Assembly: GCF_932526225.1 (NCBI RefSeq)
Contig: NC_064039.1
Location: forward strand, 4,973,001-5,037,000
Source: Nematostella vectensis
Taxonomy: Eukaryota; Cnidaria; Anthozoa; Actiniaria; Edwardsiidae
Direction of reading: 5' to 3'
Length of the DNA stretch: 64,000 nucleotides
The translations under genes were made by a program, and so were the position numbers. Positions 30,124 through 43,600 of the stretch are shown one piece after another. The notes under the pieces are model-generated. The model searched no databases, was not told where the DNA came from, and was given only the letters and a program-made list of their open reading frames with translations. Position 1 is the first letter of the stretch, and each line of letters starts with the position of its first letter.

Positions 30124-33100
30124 CCAATTCACTGGCCCCAGGCTACAACAGGAGAGGAAGTCTTATCGAAAAGGTATTCACTTGGGGTGATGTTGAAGCA
30201 AAAAATGGTTGTAAAATGTTCGTGTTCTGTCTAACAATAGGTAAACAGAAATGAGAAATTTCGTGTTTTTGTTATTGTCTTGAGGCAATAGCTGAGTCAT
30301 GTTTTAGCTGTCATCTTGGCCAAGCGCGTAGCGAACTGTACGCAAATACGCCAACAATAGATTCGCAAACCATTTTCACGATTCTTGAAGCTCTTCCGCT
30401 TTCACGTATCACGCAAATGTAGAAATAACGGCACATAAATAAATGTTCTTTCGTGAAAATCAAAAGGCAGCTCATATATTATATAAAGAAAATAAATCTT
30501 ATTCAAAAGATCTTATATCGTCCCCAGAAGGTTATGCGGTGATCCGTCGTCATCTCCGATAAGGAAGTCATCGGAGGTCCCGTCCCTCACTAAACTTTAT
30601 TTTCTGTATTAGAGGAATAAGGGCTGGGAAGCCCTGGCCCGGCGGGTATACTTCATACTCAAGGTTTATAACGTGACTACAAAACTCTATGGGCCAGCGT
30701 CCCAAGTGTGTGCTTACACATTAATTTACACTCCATGGCTCTACTTCGTAGAACAAGCTTAGAACAGTCCGTATCTACACACTAATGAATGAAATCCAGT
30801 ATTGGATTTAGTACCGCATTGGATCTACCTCGCGATGTTAGTTTGCGCAGAAAAAATTAACATTTCATTTCTCACTTCTTTTTTTGGAGAATACAATAAA
30901 ACATCAATATATACCATCAACTTCTCAATGTAATACGATAAACTTTATAATCAACATTTCGGTTCCCATCAGTAATAGATATATGAGAAATAGTCTCAAC
31001 TTAAAGACTTTTCCATCTATCGATGGACTTCCTTTGTCTAGTCTAACTCTCTGGAACAGTTCAACAAGCCCGGAGGTCAAACAGAATTTGTTTTGTTAAT
31101 TTCACAATTTTTTTGAATACGAAATAAATATTGTTAGAGGTTATCAGTTAAAATTTAAATACCTCTATCCAAAGAATTTAATTTCAATTAACTAATTAAA
31201 TGTCTAATTTTCGGTCATTAAACCATTTTGTGTTGTGAATTTTTTTTACAAAGGGTTCTTTGCTTTAGCGATAAAGATTTTTAACAGGAAGCGCAGCGTC
31301 TGGCCCTTTCTGTTTCTTTTACCTGTTGAACATATGTGGGTTTACTAGAAGCTGGTGCATCATTTTCAACACGGTTATCTTAATAAATATCAGGATTTTT
31401 AATTTACAGCGCTTCGAGACTATGCAATAAACGCTGTACATATTCTTGCATTATTTTTTAAATATTGCAATTCCGGGATACCTCGTCAACATTGCCCGGT
31501 AACGCCTGATGATACAAAAGACCGGCAAAAGAGAGGGAGGGACCGGGAACACATTTCACCCAAGATTTCGGTCAAATATCTTTCTTTTTGTCTTACTTAG
31601 CATCCCCCCTCCAGAGACCTCCAGAATGGATTCTCGTGCTGTTAAAACCCCTATCAAGACATTTGGGCACTTATGGCATTTGGACATGCCATAAGTAGTT
31701 CTCGTCATCGATGAACGCGTGATGAGGAAGTAAATCTTTCATATTGTTCTTTTACCGACTTATATCAGGAGAAAACGCGTTTTATTGTGCCTTTATCGCC
31801 CCCCCCCCCCCCCCCCCCTCAAAGATACCGCCCAGACATCAAGGTCAAGGAAATACTATTCTAGGTGCCTATTACTAACATACACTTGAAACTCGCATAT
31901 GATTAATTAAAAATCGTATCTGTTTACCTTTCCCCCCATTTTTGAGAAAGTTAAAAATTCCCAACTAGCCCACGAAAAAAATGTAAATTTTGTTATGGCT
32001 ATTGAAAGAAAGTCTGGGAAAATTTTACTGTTTGACTGTAAACACTGCTTAGCGCTCTGCGCTTTTGTTCAATAAATTTATATTTATTTACAAAACAAAT
32101 TTTTACGCCTCAAAAAACATCAACTGTGGTTTCCGAATGACTACCAGGTCGGTTTTTGTATCTTCCCTGCGCCTTGAAGATCCACGGTCGCACATTTGAT
32201 ATGACAATAATTTTTTTTTTCATTACAATATGGATTTCGTGATAATCTAAAACGATATTTTCCTTTGAAACAATAACATATAAAAAACTGATCTGACTAT
32301 AATTTCGATCAATCATTTCAATTATCGAGGGTCTGGGATGCAGGATTTAGCAAACGAGATTCGGCGGGTAAATGTCATAGATAGATAAAGGGATTAGGGA
32401 CTAATGGCTGGCAAGGAAAATGTTCGGGAAAACGGGATTTTGGTAAAAAAAATTAACTGTTGACTGTTTTTAGGTGATCATACCGCAGGGGTTTCGTACA
32501 CTTTATGACTTGTAACATAAGAAAAACAGCGAATGTGATCATCCTTTAGTCAACTGAAAAAGTCTTTGAAGTAGGTCGGTAACAGACCCCCAAAACGAAG
32601 TTTTGTTCATATACCAGAAAAAAAATAACGAGCAGACTAAAATTGCATGGAAACAAAATCGCACGAGGGAGAGCAAAGGAAAGAACAAAAACATGTGCAC
32701 TCACAAATATATTTTTCAACAGCACCCGAAACCTGCATCTTCCCTTCATGAAATTTCTAATGGTCCATCCCTTAGCGTCCCACAAACACTAGAAGACTGG
32801 GACACCGGAGACATATTGTCATCTTCCCTTCATGAAATTTCTAATGGTCCATCCCTTAGCGTCCCACAAACACTAGAAGACTGGGACACCGGAGACATAT
32901 TGTCATCTTCCCTTCATGAAATTTCTAATGGTCCATCCCTTAGCGTCCCACAAACACTAGAAGACTGGGACACCGGAGACATATTGTGGTCTTGCTTGAG
33001 TATGAGGCTATAATTACTTTCTTTTTGAAGAAAAAGGGGGCGAACTTTTTGCCACAGCGCTTCACGGCACGGGCAAGGCGCCCAAATATACCATGGTGTT

Positions 33101-34341
33101 GACAAATAAAATCACATCTGTTGCAAAAATAGTTTAATCATATCCATGAAAATATACAAAATATTTGTTTTTCACTCTGATGGCTAAAACGCCAAAGCTG
33201 TACAATCACGCGTGATCACATGCTAAGAAGCGAAGTACAAAAATATCTCCCAAACCGATGAGTCAGATTAAATCAATCTGAGACAGCAGCTTGGTGTTGG
33301 CACGAAACACTATCAAAACATTTGCTATAAAACTAGAACCATCAATTCTCGATAGTAGAAAAATGTAGGAAATCAGATTACCAAAATAGCAGCACAAAAT
33401 GCTGGCTTTAACATACCCTTCAAAGTAGGGATTGATTTGTGTCTAGGAAATATTATAGAAGAAATATTTTTAAAGACGTAAAAAGGTGTTTGGATAGATA
33501 TCGGATAAGAGGACTTAGGCCCCCACCACAACACTGTTATTTCTCAGGCAGAACCAAAGAAATTACGACGCGGTACGTCGCTGTCCCGACTCGAGCAAAC
33601 AGTGTTGTAATAATTGCCTTTAAATCTATAATTTCAATCTTATATTATTACTCTATAGCCTAGGTCTATATAAATCTAAATATAAATAGTAGATACTTTT
33701 TCTTACACAGCATTTTATGTCGTCCGATCGGTGTTGATTAAACCACAACATAACTTGGTCCCTAATGCACCCCTCCCTCTCAATTAGTGGTGAAACAAGG
33801 GTGTGGAATGCAATAGTAGATGCCACAACCTTCAGTCGAATTCCGCTTATCCTGTAGTAAATTCGGCACCGCTCGGACGTACAAACTGTAACAATAGACA
33901 CTCTTATAATAACATATGTACAATAAATCTACGGCCTTATTAAAGCCAGGAAAGTGCAAGGAAAAGCTAACGCCTTTATCAAAGTCAGCAAAGAACAAGG
34001 CAAAGCTACTGCCCTTTTCTAACTGTCGTGGTCGCCTTTATAGGGCTAGTACTACAGACGCATAGGACGATAAGACGGCGCTTTAAGAAAACATCTATTT
34101 ACAACATAGCATCACAAGCAAGCCCAGTATGTAAGATCTCAACACTGCTAGTATTATTTACATATCGAAACTGTGCAATAAAAAAAACGTCAAGTGAAAT
34201 CCTTTGATAGAGCTCAATCTAATTACGACTGTGCAATACATTTTAAAGAGATTTTTTTGGCTGGCTTCCAGCAGTGACAGAGGCCCGAGAGCCTGGAAGA
34301 CATCATCCCTATATCCTTATCAACCCTTGGGACCATAAAGG
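30124..34341. other. Intergenic region with no recognised gene
   Basis: I see no exon I can support. Structure present: a hairpin CTCCGAT/ATCGGAG near 30560-30585, a C run near 31799-31818, the 84-bp repeats at 32736-32987, and AT-rich sequence. The upper part (from roughly 33600) may be 3' UTR of the ARID5-like gene on the minus strand. Confidence 0.5.
32736..32987. repeat. 84-bp tandem repeat, 3 copies
   Basis: Copies start at 32736, 32820 and 32904 and look identical. The period is divisible by three and one plus-strand frame stays open through all copies, giving a 28-residue unit with HEISNGPSLSVPQ; the minus strand is partly open too. No flanking splice sites or homology support a gene. 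Confidence 0.9.
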
Positions 34342-34602
34342 TGATGTCATCACTGCTCACTGCTAGTAACCAGGCTAACACTCACTACTTGGTATTAGTG
34401 ATGTCATAAGAACGTAAGAAAGAGTGGTGACGTCATCCGACAGTACAGGGAGACATTGATGTTATTATCCTGTTTTGTTTGACCATGTCGTCATCTGCCT
34501 CACGTGTTCGAGTGTAGCGGGCGGATGGGCGTCTGGCCGACGACCTGGTGATTATATGCGTATGGTGACGTCATCAGGCAGTGCGGGTGGATATTGACGT
34601 CA
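34342..34602. promoter_or_regulatory. Cluster of CRE-type TGACGTCA octamers
   Basis: Perfect palindromic TGACGTCA sits at 34428, 34566 and 34595, and TGATGTCA at 34342 and 34399. These straddle the stop codon of the ARID5-like gene. ATF/CREB binding is plausible but unproven; the coding copies may be chance. Confidence 0.3.
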
Positions 34603-37600
34603 TCGGGGCTTGGCACCATGTGTCCAGGGGCGAACATGGGCGACGTCATGGGTGACATGGCCATCGGGACGGAGTGAGCGAAGAGCTGACCCGAAGGCAT
34701 GAAGATGCATGATGACGCGCAGCGGTACTGACCGTCATGGTCGAGCTTCACCCCGTGCCCCTCTGCGGCAGTGGCCGGGCTCCAGCCTCCGTAGGCAGCG
34801 GCTACTTGGCTGTAATAGGAGTCGTCCTGGTAGTAGACCTGTCCGTCTGGACCGAGGAGGAGAGGGACTTCTTCTATCATGCGAGGGGTACCGCAGGGTG
34901 TGTCCTCCTGGATGTAGACGTAGCGGGAGTCCGAGTCGTGTGCGCGCGAGAGGCTGGATCTACGTCTGTGCTCTGAGTCTCCAGAGGGGGAGTAATCTGG
35001 GTAGTAAGCATTCTGGTTGTGGTAGCCTTGACGACGCCTCCACTCCTGGAAGTGCTCGTCTGGGCTTTGCGCGATGGTACGCTTTTGGCCAAAACTTATT
35101 TCTGCTTCAGCCCTATCTTTTATCGCAACTCTGTCCACACCCTTTTTACTAGCAGGTCTACTAGGTGTACTGATTTCCTCTCCCGAATCCCTTTCCAGCG
35201 CTGGTTGCTTGTGGTGCTTAACAGGCTGATGATGGTCTGCTGTGGATGCCTGGTGCAGTGCTTTGTAGAAGATGCGCGGCTCTGTTCTCTGACAGGAGAA
35301 GCTCTCAGGTGATTGCAGCGCATTCCGTGTTCCCCGTTCAGGGGTCGATTCTCGGCTCGATTCATCCCTGCTGCTATCGTTCTCTGTAAGGTCAATTACA
35401 TCACCGCTTTGTTGTGTGTGGGTAATCGCTGGCTGTGTTAGTGGGGTACAAACGCGAGGCGACTGGACCGGGGCACACATTTCACAGGGTGACTCTCGCT
35501 CTTCCCTCTCGTTGCAGGAGCTGCTCCGCAACCTATGTCTCTCCTCCCTCTTCTTTGCTCCATGCAGCACGTGGTTCAGCCTTGGTTCCTCCTTTCTGCT
35601 AAACACATGCCCATCGGTGCTGTCAAAGTTCTTGGAAAACTGGCCACGGTCTCTTTGACCCAGTGACTCGTTGTCTTCTGTTGACATAGGTCGTGCCTGT
35701 GAATCAAAGGGTCCTTTACGCTGCTTGTTATGACTAGTGTTGAAGGCATCATCATACGGGTAGGTGTCTCGCCTCTGGCGATGTGACTTTAGTTCAGCAT
35801 CAAGAGGTTCTGTTCTCAAAGTCGGAGTAAAAGCCTGCCTCTTCTGTGCCTGCAGGTTTGGGCTGGGTGACCTGCACGAGCTTTGAGTGTTTATGAGAGT
35901 GTACCGTTGTTGCTTCCGCGAGTGGTATCCGTCATTGGCATGGACACGCTGCTCAAGAGAAGCCTCCTCACCAACACTTTCTTTTCGCCTCTTTATCTCT
36001 GGCTCAGAGGTGTCTACACTGCCTTGTGCGTTCCCACGGGATTGGGTATAGCCGTCTTCACGCTGCTGAAGCCCAGATGAGACAGGTCTTTTGGTAGCAT
36101 GGCTCGCGCTAATGTTTGGTTCTTTATAGATGAACACTTCAGCCGTGTCTTGCCTCTCGGGGATCCCTCTCAAGTACATGTCACCAGGTTCGCTCCTGTC
36201 TGGCATGGCACGTTTGCTGTGCTGTTCGGTAAGGTAACTTTTATCAATGGAAATAGGAGTCTTGACAGCATCACAAATACCTGAGCTGTTGGGCACGATA
36301 GGATCCACCCTTGTGACCGGCTGTACAGATTGGCTTGAGACTACTTGAGTTGACATGAGAGTAAGTCTTTGGGAATCGTGTGTCACTAGCGATTTGACGC
36401 TTGAAGGCTCCATGCGAACAATGGGGGACACCGCCATGGAGGATTTGTTCTGGGTCGTTTCTTCCGTCGATGTCTTTGCTGGTAGCTCCCTTCGCGGAGT
36501 GCTAGACAAAGGCTGGGAAGGGCTGGGCTGTGTACCGATAGAGTCAGGTATTAGTGCCGCTAGCTGTGAGGTAATAGACGGGTTACCAGTGGACGTCTTG
36601 GAGGTAATAGACCCGTTTATTGCTGACGCTTGAGCAGTGCTAGCTTGTTGACACGTCGAATAGGTGGTAGAGGGTTCTGCCCTACTCTGCTTTGAGTAGG
36701 ACGTTTTAGAGGTTGGGGTACCAGTTTTTCGAGTTGTAGCCTCAGTTGAATTCTGCGTCGAGTTTGATGTTTTGGAGACTGGTGCACCGTTTATGTGTGG
36801 TGTTGTCTCGTGGGAACCATGTGATGAGGAGATCTTGGGGACTTCTTTTGTACCCTTGTAGTGAGTAGGCTTAATATGATTGTGAGGTACCGTAGACGTT
36901 TTCGTCCCTGCTGTTTTAGTGTTGCGGAGCCCCGTCTCAATTACTTTTTGTGATGAAATCTTGGAACCACGTGAACCGGAGTGACAGCTTTCCGTACGAT
37001 GCTGTGACGTCTTGGGTGTTCCCGAGATACAGGACGTCACCTCAGAGGGTATGAATGATGAGGTCGAGCACGTTTTCGCAGTTGGTGAAATTCCTAGTCT
37101 GGGACGTTGATCTGTTTCTATAGGCTTATATGTTGAAGACATCTTGGAAACTGTGCTTGGGCCAGCGCTTTTTGTCTCGAGGTGATTGTGTGTCGAGAAA
37201 GTTTTTAGCACTGGTGCGTCAGTGTTGCGAGATACAATCTCAGGGCGAGCGGATAGAGACGTCTTGAGAACTTGGGAAGCAGCACTGCTGGTAACCACAT
37301 CCTGAAGATGGTGCGTAGTTGGTCCAACCTTAACTGTAGGTTTTCCAGCCAGGGACAAGGTCACAGGAGGCGTGGCACGAGACTGATGACCAGATTTGTC
37401 CAAACCAGTGCCTGGTCTACTTGTTACAAGAGAAGTCGGAGCTCTCTCTTCGGCTTTTACGGACACCATGGGCTTTACAACAGCGCTGCCCTTAACACTG
37501 GATGCAACCTCGTTGTTGTTGTTCTCGATGGTAGACTGAGTGTTTGTAGGGTCCGGGTAATCCTCAGGAGAGGAAGGGGAGGATTCCGGCTTGTGTAGCT

Positions 37601-40600
37601 GCCCTCTCACATAGCGTTCATATGGCAGCAGCAGCCTAAAGCAACATCAGAATTTATCATCAGAGTCGGGCTTCCATTACTCAAGTTATACACGGATGAG
37701 CTTTTATATTATACGTACCAGCATAAAATACAATAGGGTGTGACATCCGTCCTCTCACTGTATATTTGTATTGTTAGTGGTTAACTCTGTGAGGCAATCT
37801 TCTACTTCAGATTAATGTAAGATATGACCCTCTTACCCAGGGGCTCTATAGATTACATATACTTGCAGGAAGATGCAGTGCATGAGGTACACACCTTTCG
37901 TAGTGTCGCCGTGTGTATGTCGCAGCGCTAGTGATGGTGGTGCTACCTCCGAGCGCATCGTATACTTGTCGCCATAAACGCTTAGATGTCACCTGAGACA
38001 GCAAGATGAAAGCGCTCATTACAATGCAAATACAACACCGGGAATGGAATCGGTGAAGCGCAAGAGGGACGGGGTAAAAGAGCACAAAACTAGGGAACCG
38101 GTACACGGCAAAATTTCTCGCAACAACAAGTTTATGGGGGCTCCTTTCAATGCAATAAACTTAAAAAATGTCAATAACCTGCCACTTTACGCTCGAGCAC
38201 AGTCACACATATCACATCGTCTGAATCAAGCGAGTAAATGAGATCGTTTCTATCAAACATAGCCAATAAAGAACCAGACCTTCTTCTTAGTTATTTTGAA
38301 GTTCTTGCAAATAGATGGTTGTATTTCAAATGTAAATAATGTAAAAAAAAGTGGCTAATTGACATTCTTTAAAAAAACTTAGTGCAATGTCAGCATGTAT
38401 GTGCACGCACTACTTAGAGAAACCTCACCATTTCGTAGCCACCTAGTCGCTGTGTTGTGTTGTACATGGTCCACAGGTTGACACGCTTAAATCCGAGAGC
38501 TGGGATCTTAGAAATGGGCGTTTCCCGTGACTTCATGAATTCGCGAAGAAGCCGCATGAAGTAGCGTTCGTCCTCATCCGCGTAATCCTATACAAACACA
38601 AAAGACGATTGTTAGAAAGAGGAAATACCTGAGTACTATCAAACGAAGAAAATAAGAAAAAAACTATCTGATGTAGCTGAAGGGTCTTGATAGGTCTTGA
38701 TGTTCTAAGAACCATTTTACAACAACAACAACAACAACAACAACGACGACGAAAACAACAACAACAACAACAACAACAACAAAAAGGAGCAAACTTACGT
38801 CCAAGTACTCCTTCATGTTTCCAGGCTGTCTCAATCGCTTTCTTTTTATCTTATTGTTCTCCAGATTGTTCTCCAGATTCTCCTTGCCTTGGTCCTTTAC
38901 GCCCTCGTCTCCAAGACGAGATTTGAGCAGTTTCCCCTCCCCTTCAACTATACTTTCCACCCTACCCAGAGTGCCTTGCGAAGTTAACTCGTGCTTTTTG
39001 GGAGCAGATATCACAGGCGTGGTTACCAACGTTGAGCTCGTCATTGCATCGTGTTCGGAGATCTCCGAGCATTTAGAGACTGGCTTCGGTGCGGATCCGA
39101 GTTTGGGAGCGCTCTCGCAGTATGACTGGACTCGTTTGACTGAGCAGAGCGGTGGTGGTCCGGTATCGACATGCGCTTGATTGAGATCAGGTTTCACCCT
39201 GGCAATTTGTAATACTGGTGGAGAATACGCTTCAGACTTGACTTTCTGTGTTGGTATAAGCGGAGGAGGTGCCTTAGCGGTTGGCTTCTGATAAATAAGG
39301 GTTGAGGAAGCATTAGGCCTTTCGACTTTGATGACCTTCATATGTTGAATGGCGAAGGCTTTCTGGACAATTCCATTCAGCGATCTCTTGATGTTCACTT
39401 GAGCAGACTCGTTACTACCAGAGGATCGAGAGCTATCTTCTGAGTAATCGGAATCAAACCCATCCTCGTCTTCCGAGAATTTGGCCTTTTTCTGCGATAG
39501 ATCTTGCTTTACACGCTCTAGTTCAGCAAGGAACCTTTTTCGTTTAAGTTCTTTGTCCAAGGAAGCGCAACGCTGTTTTCTTTTCTTTCTTGGTCTACCC
39601 TTGAGAATAGGAGCTAAATAGAAGCAATAAACAGGAATTTAGCAAAAAAAAAAGTATCATGAGAGCTTAATGTAGTTAAAAATTAGAAGTACTAATCGCG
39701 CACATGAAAAAAGTGTGTAATTTGCGCAACAATTTTCACATCAGCGCCTTCTAAACAGAAGAAGGCTTGATAACAAAAGCACCAAAATATTCACAATCAC
39801 AGTACTCTTCCAGTTGCTTACCCTTTGCATCGCTATAGAAGTGATATCTCTCGATATCTGTACAGCTGAAGCTCTCTCGGCAGAACACAATTCTGGTGGC
39901 GCGATCTTGAGATATAATCCCTCCTAGCGCCGTAAGCTCCGACTTACTAATCTTTAAACCTTCCTGTAATCTTTTTTTCAACGAAGCATACCGACAATAC
40001 GCTTGGAAAGTCAATATGATCAGCTTTTCTGCTGTATTGTTTATATTTTGAGATTCTCTCAGCACACATGTTTGTTCTGTTTGCGAGTTGTAGCTATTTA
40101 TGCGTGTGTCGTTGGTCGGGATGAGGTCTTCTGTGCATGTGGGCACCAGTCCCGTGCGCCAGTCCGGACCACAGTATTCCCATCTTAACATGTCCTCGCA
40201 TTTGATCACAACCTTCTGTTCCGCGTAGAGTAACTCATCCTGAATGATACGGCGAAAATATGGCGTTAGACGTACACTGAGAGAATATAGGTTTACGAAA
40301 ATTAATAATACCGACACATCAGATAATATTAAAAACAAGGAGAAAAAAACTGATTGTTTCATGTTATAGACGAAAACAAGAAAATCACAAATTTTTCATC
40401 CTTCAATTGAAATAGCTCTACATACAAAATATTCTAAATAGTTTTTAAACACCCTCAAGTACAGTATGCTTATATGGATCACAATTTCAATAACATGATA
40501 TAAATGTAATTGGTTTTAACTTAGTTAAGCCCTAGGGGTGCATTTAAACGTTTTGTTCGTACGGCGAAAATCTACCTCCATTTCTCATCTCATCCACCTC

Positions 40601-43600
40601 CCGCGGTTTTAATATATTTGTCGGAGATGGAAATAAAAAACATTTAGGCCATACCCACAACGATAAGCTTGAGAGACCGACGCAGTTTGTTAACGCTTGG
40701 GGTATATTCATATTTATCATTATACTTTGTACATATTGTAAAATGTCCCCTAATAGGATTGGACAAAAAAATCTGATATCTACAACCAGAGAGAAGTGAA
40801 GTACAGATATATTTTTAGCATGGCAGACTTTAAGAGTTATTGATAATATTTTTTGAAGGGCATAGGAGGAAATGAAACGTTAATGTAGCCATACATTCTT
40901 TTCATTTATGAGATTTCACCAAATTTCAAGAACATTCTAAGAACATGCCGAGGCTCAGATAGCAGCAAATATTATTTTGTTATAGTCTGATGCGCTGTAA
41001 AATGCAGAATGAAATTGTGTTCAATGTGTTCATGATAAAAATCTTAAATTTTATTCCTCTAAGTCATTGGTGTAATTCCTTTTCTAATAATTTATTGGGC
41101 GTATCATTATTTTCATTTCACTAAAAATTAAGAAGACCCTTTAAGAATCAAAATGTTTAAAAAAGAAAAATGGTCCAGCCTCAACTAAAAATAAAAACAA
41201 AGAGCGTAATCAACAGTATCTTGTTACTTCAAACATTTTTACGATTAAAATGTGATTAACAGAACAAAATGGCAAGATAGCTGTGGAGAAAACATAAAAA
41301 ATTGTTTTCTGATCTATTATTGTTACAGAAGAATTATGATCAAAAAGAAAAAAAAAGATCAATTAAAAAAAGCGTCAGATAGGGTACACATTAACAAGAA
41401 TATTACACAAATGTTTGTTAATAAAATATTGTAACTGAGCAACTCACACGATTATTTTATTTCCCGCACCAACAGATATTATCCAAATAAAGGTTGGTTT
41501 AGTAATGACAAAATCTGCCTGAGGGCAAAATATTAAAAAAAAAAAAACAATAATATTTTTCAAACTTATTTAAAAATAATTGATAAAAAAATGTCAAAGT
41601 ATTGTAGAATTTCAAGTTTATGAGATGTGACTGTTGCACATTCACTTATATATGATACCACATACAGTATACGGACAAATTTTGTACATTAGCCTCACTA
41701 TTGTTATGATTTATTACAATTCAGAGGGAAAATACTTAAATTCATCTCCATTTTTAGATCTCTTTTACTAATTACCCCAAAGTTTATTTTAGCTTCAAGG
41801 TCTAATGGTCCCTACATACATAATGTCAGCAGGAAAAAGGTGGCAGTCACGATATTACTTGTCTGCAAAGCATATTTTATTTAATTTTCACTAGGAACAG
41901 TCTCCTAATCAACAATTAATACAAAAGAAAAAAAGAGTCTTTATTATTATCAGTCACATTAATTGCAGATTTCAGTATTTGAAATACTGGTAAATTTTCG
42001 CATTACACAATTGTGTTATACTAGTTAAAAATCTGGCACAAGCATTTAAATCATTACAATTCTTGGTGGAAAACAAAATGTTTAGGGCATGACAACTTTA
42101 GGTGCTAATAATAATACTGTTTCTCTGAATTGATATTGAAATGGCATTCAAAATAATATTTTCATTTTACAAATCTATTTGAAGGGCAAAGCATTCATGG
42201 TGCAATATTGAGTAGAATGTTGAAAAACATAAATGTTATTAAGGTCAATATTCAGGTCAAAGTTTTTAATGACAAAAAACTAAAACGATAAAAACTTAAT
42301 GATAGCAATATAGTTTTATAGCCCCGTCCATTAAGCTATGTGAATATAGCTACTAACAAAGGAATATAAATAAAAAAATCTAATTTTCCCCTATTATTGC
42401 AGTTCTGCCAAAACCTTTTCCAAATTTAAGAAAAAAAAATATATAAATGAAAACAATTTGTCACACATTTGGTTTGACTGGTTTACTAAAAATGATTGAT
42501 ATCCAATTCAACATCAAAACCATGAAAGTAAAGCACTGGTAATTTTGTCTCAACTTGTCATTTAAGCAATATTTGATTATTTGGTCTGTTTGTAAACATT
42601 TTTTCTTGGGCACATCATCTCATATCCATCTCTTTTTGACACAAAAAAGCTCGAAATTTTAGGGTGTTTTAGCTGATGGCCAAATAATTTAAAAGGTTCT
42701 TAATTTCAATTCGACCCCTGCATATAACAATATAAATTTTGAGGTTTAATTTTCTAAGATTGAAACTGGTGCACTAATGAAAATAAACCATATCCAAATA
42801 AACATTATAGCATAGAAGATAATTTTAAAAAATTGTCAAAGAAGGAATTTGGCAAAGATGATATATTCTTGACCTTTAAGGAGTTACATGGAAACTGATA
42901 CCCATCAAAGTAATCTAGGCTTTTTATATATAACATCACAAGTAAAAAACAAAACCAAAACATATGTTATAAAAATATACCTTCATTGGTTGATAAACCT
43001 TGAATATGAAACTATAAAGAGGTCACATGAGATAATTTTAAGTATAAAACAGTAGAAAATGCTGGCATATTAAAATTCATTAAATTCTGAGTCTTGGGAA
43101 TATTATCATTAAAGCTGATCTACATTTAACATATGCCAAACCATCTAAGCTTTCTAAGACCACTACAAACACAAGACCCTTTGTTAGATCACAGATGACT
43201 AAACTAAAGTTGACCAATACTGCTGATAGTTTTACAAAAATAGCTAAAAAGGCAGATTTTAATACAAATAATTACTCTGTAGATTTAATTCACTATAAAA
43301 TATCAGTAGCAGACAGATGATTTGAAGAAATAGAATCCATTTGCTAATAAAAACAATTAAATGTGTGATAGGAAAATGTCATGAGTTAGCAGAGAGACAT
43401 TTCCTCCCTTCTACTATTTATCAAAACTTCACCAGTTTGTTGTAATATTCATGAAAAAAACATAATATAAACGATTAAATATATTTGGTTAAGTCTCTGC
43501 TATCTGAAAGTCAATAAATTCCGTTTTTGTGTTGTCCCAATGTCTCCAGGGAAATTTGATATCTGAATTGACATCTCTGTATATATGAAAAATGTCTTTG

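Noticed and set aside
30530-30620. Possible structured RNA with CTCCGAT/ATCGGAG hairpin
   Set aside because: Only a 7-bp stem; no known RNA family fits and no other support.
38687-38926. Poly-Gln frame around the CAA repeat
   Set aside because: Lies in an intron of the ARID5-like gene on the other strand; microsatellite shadow.
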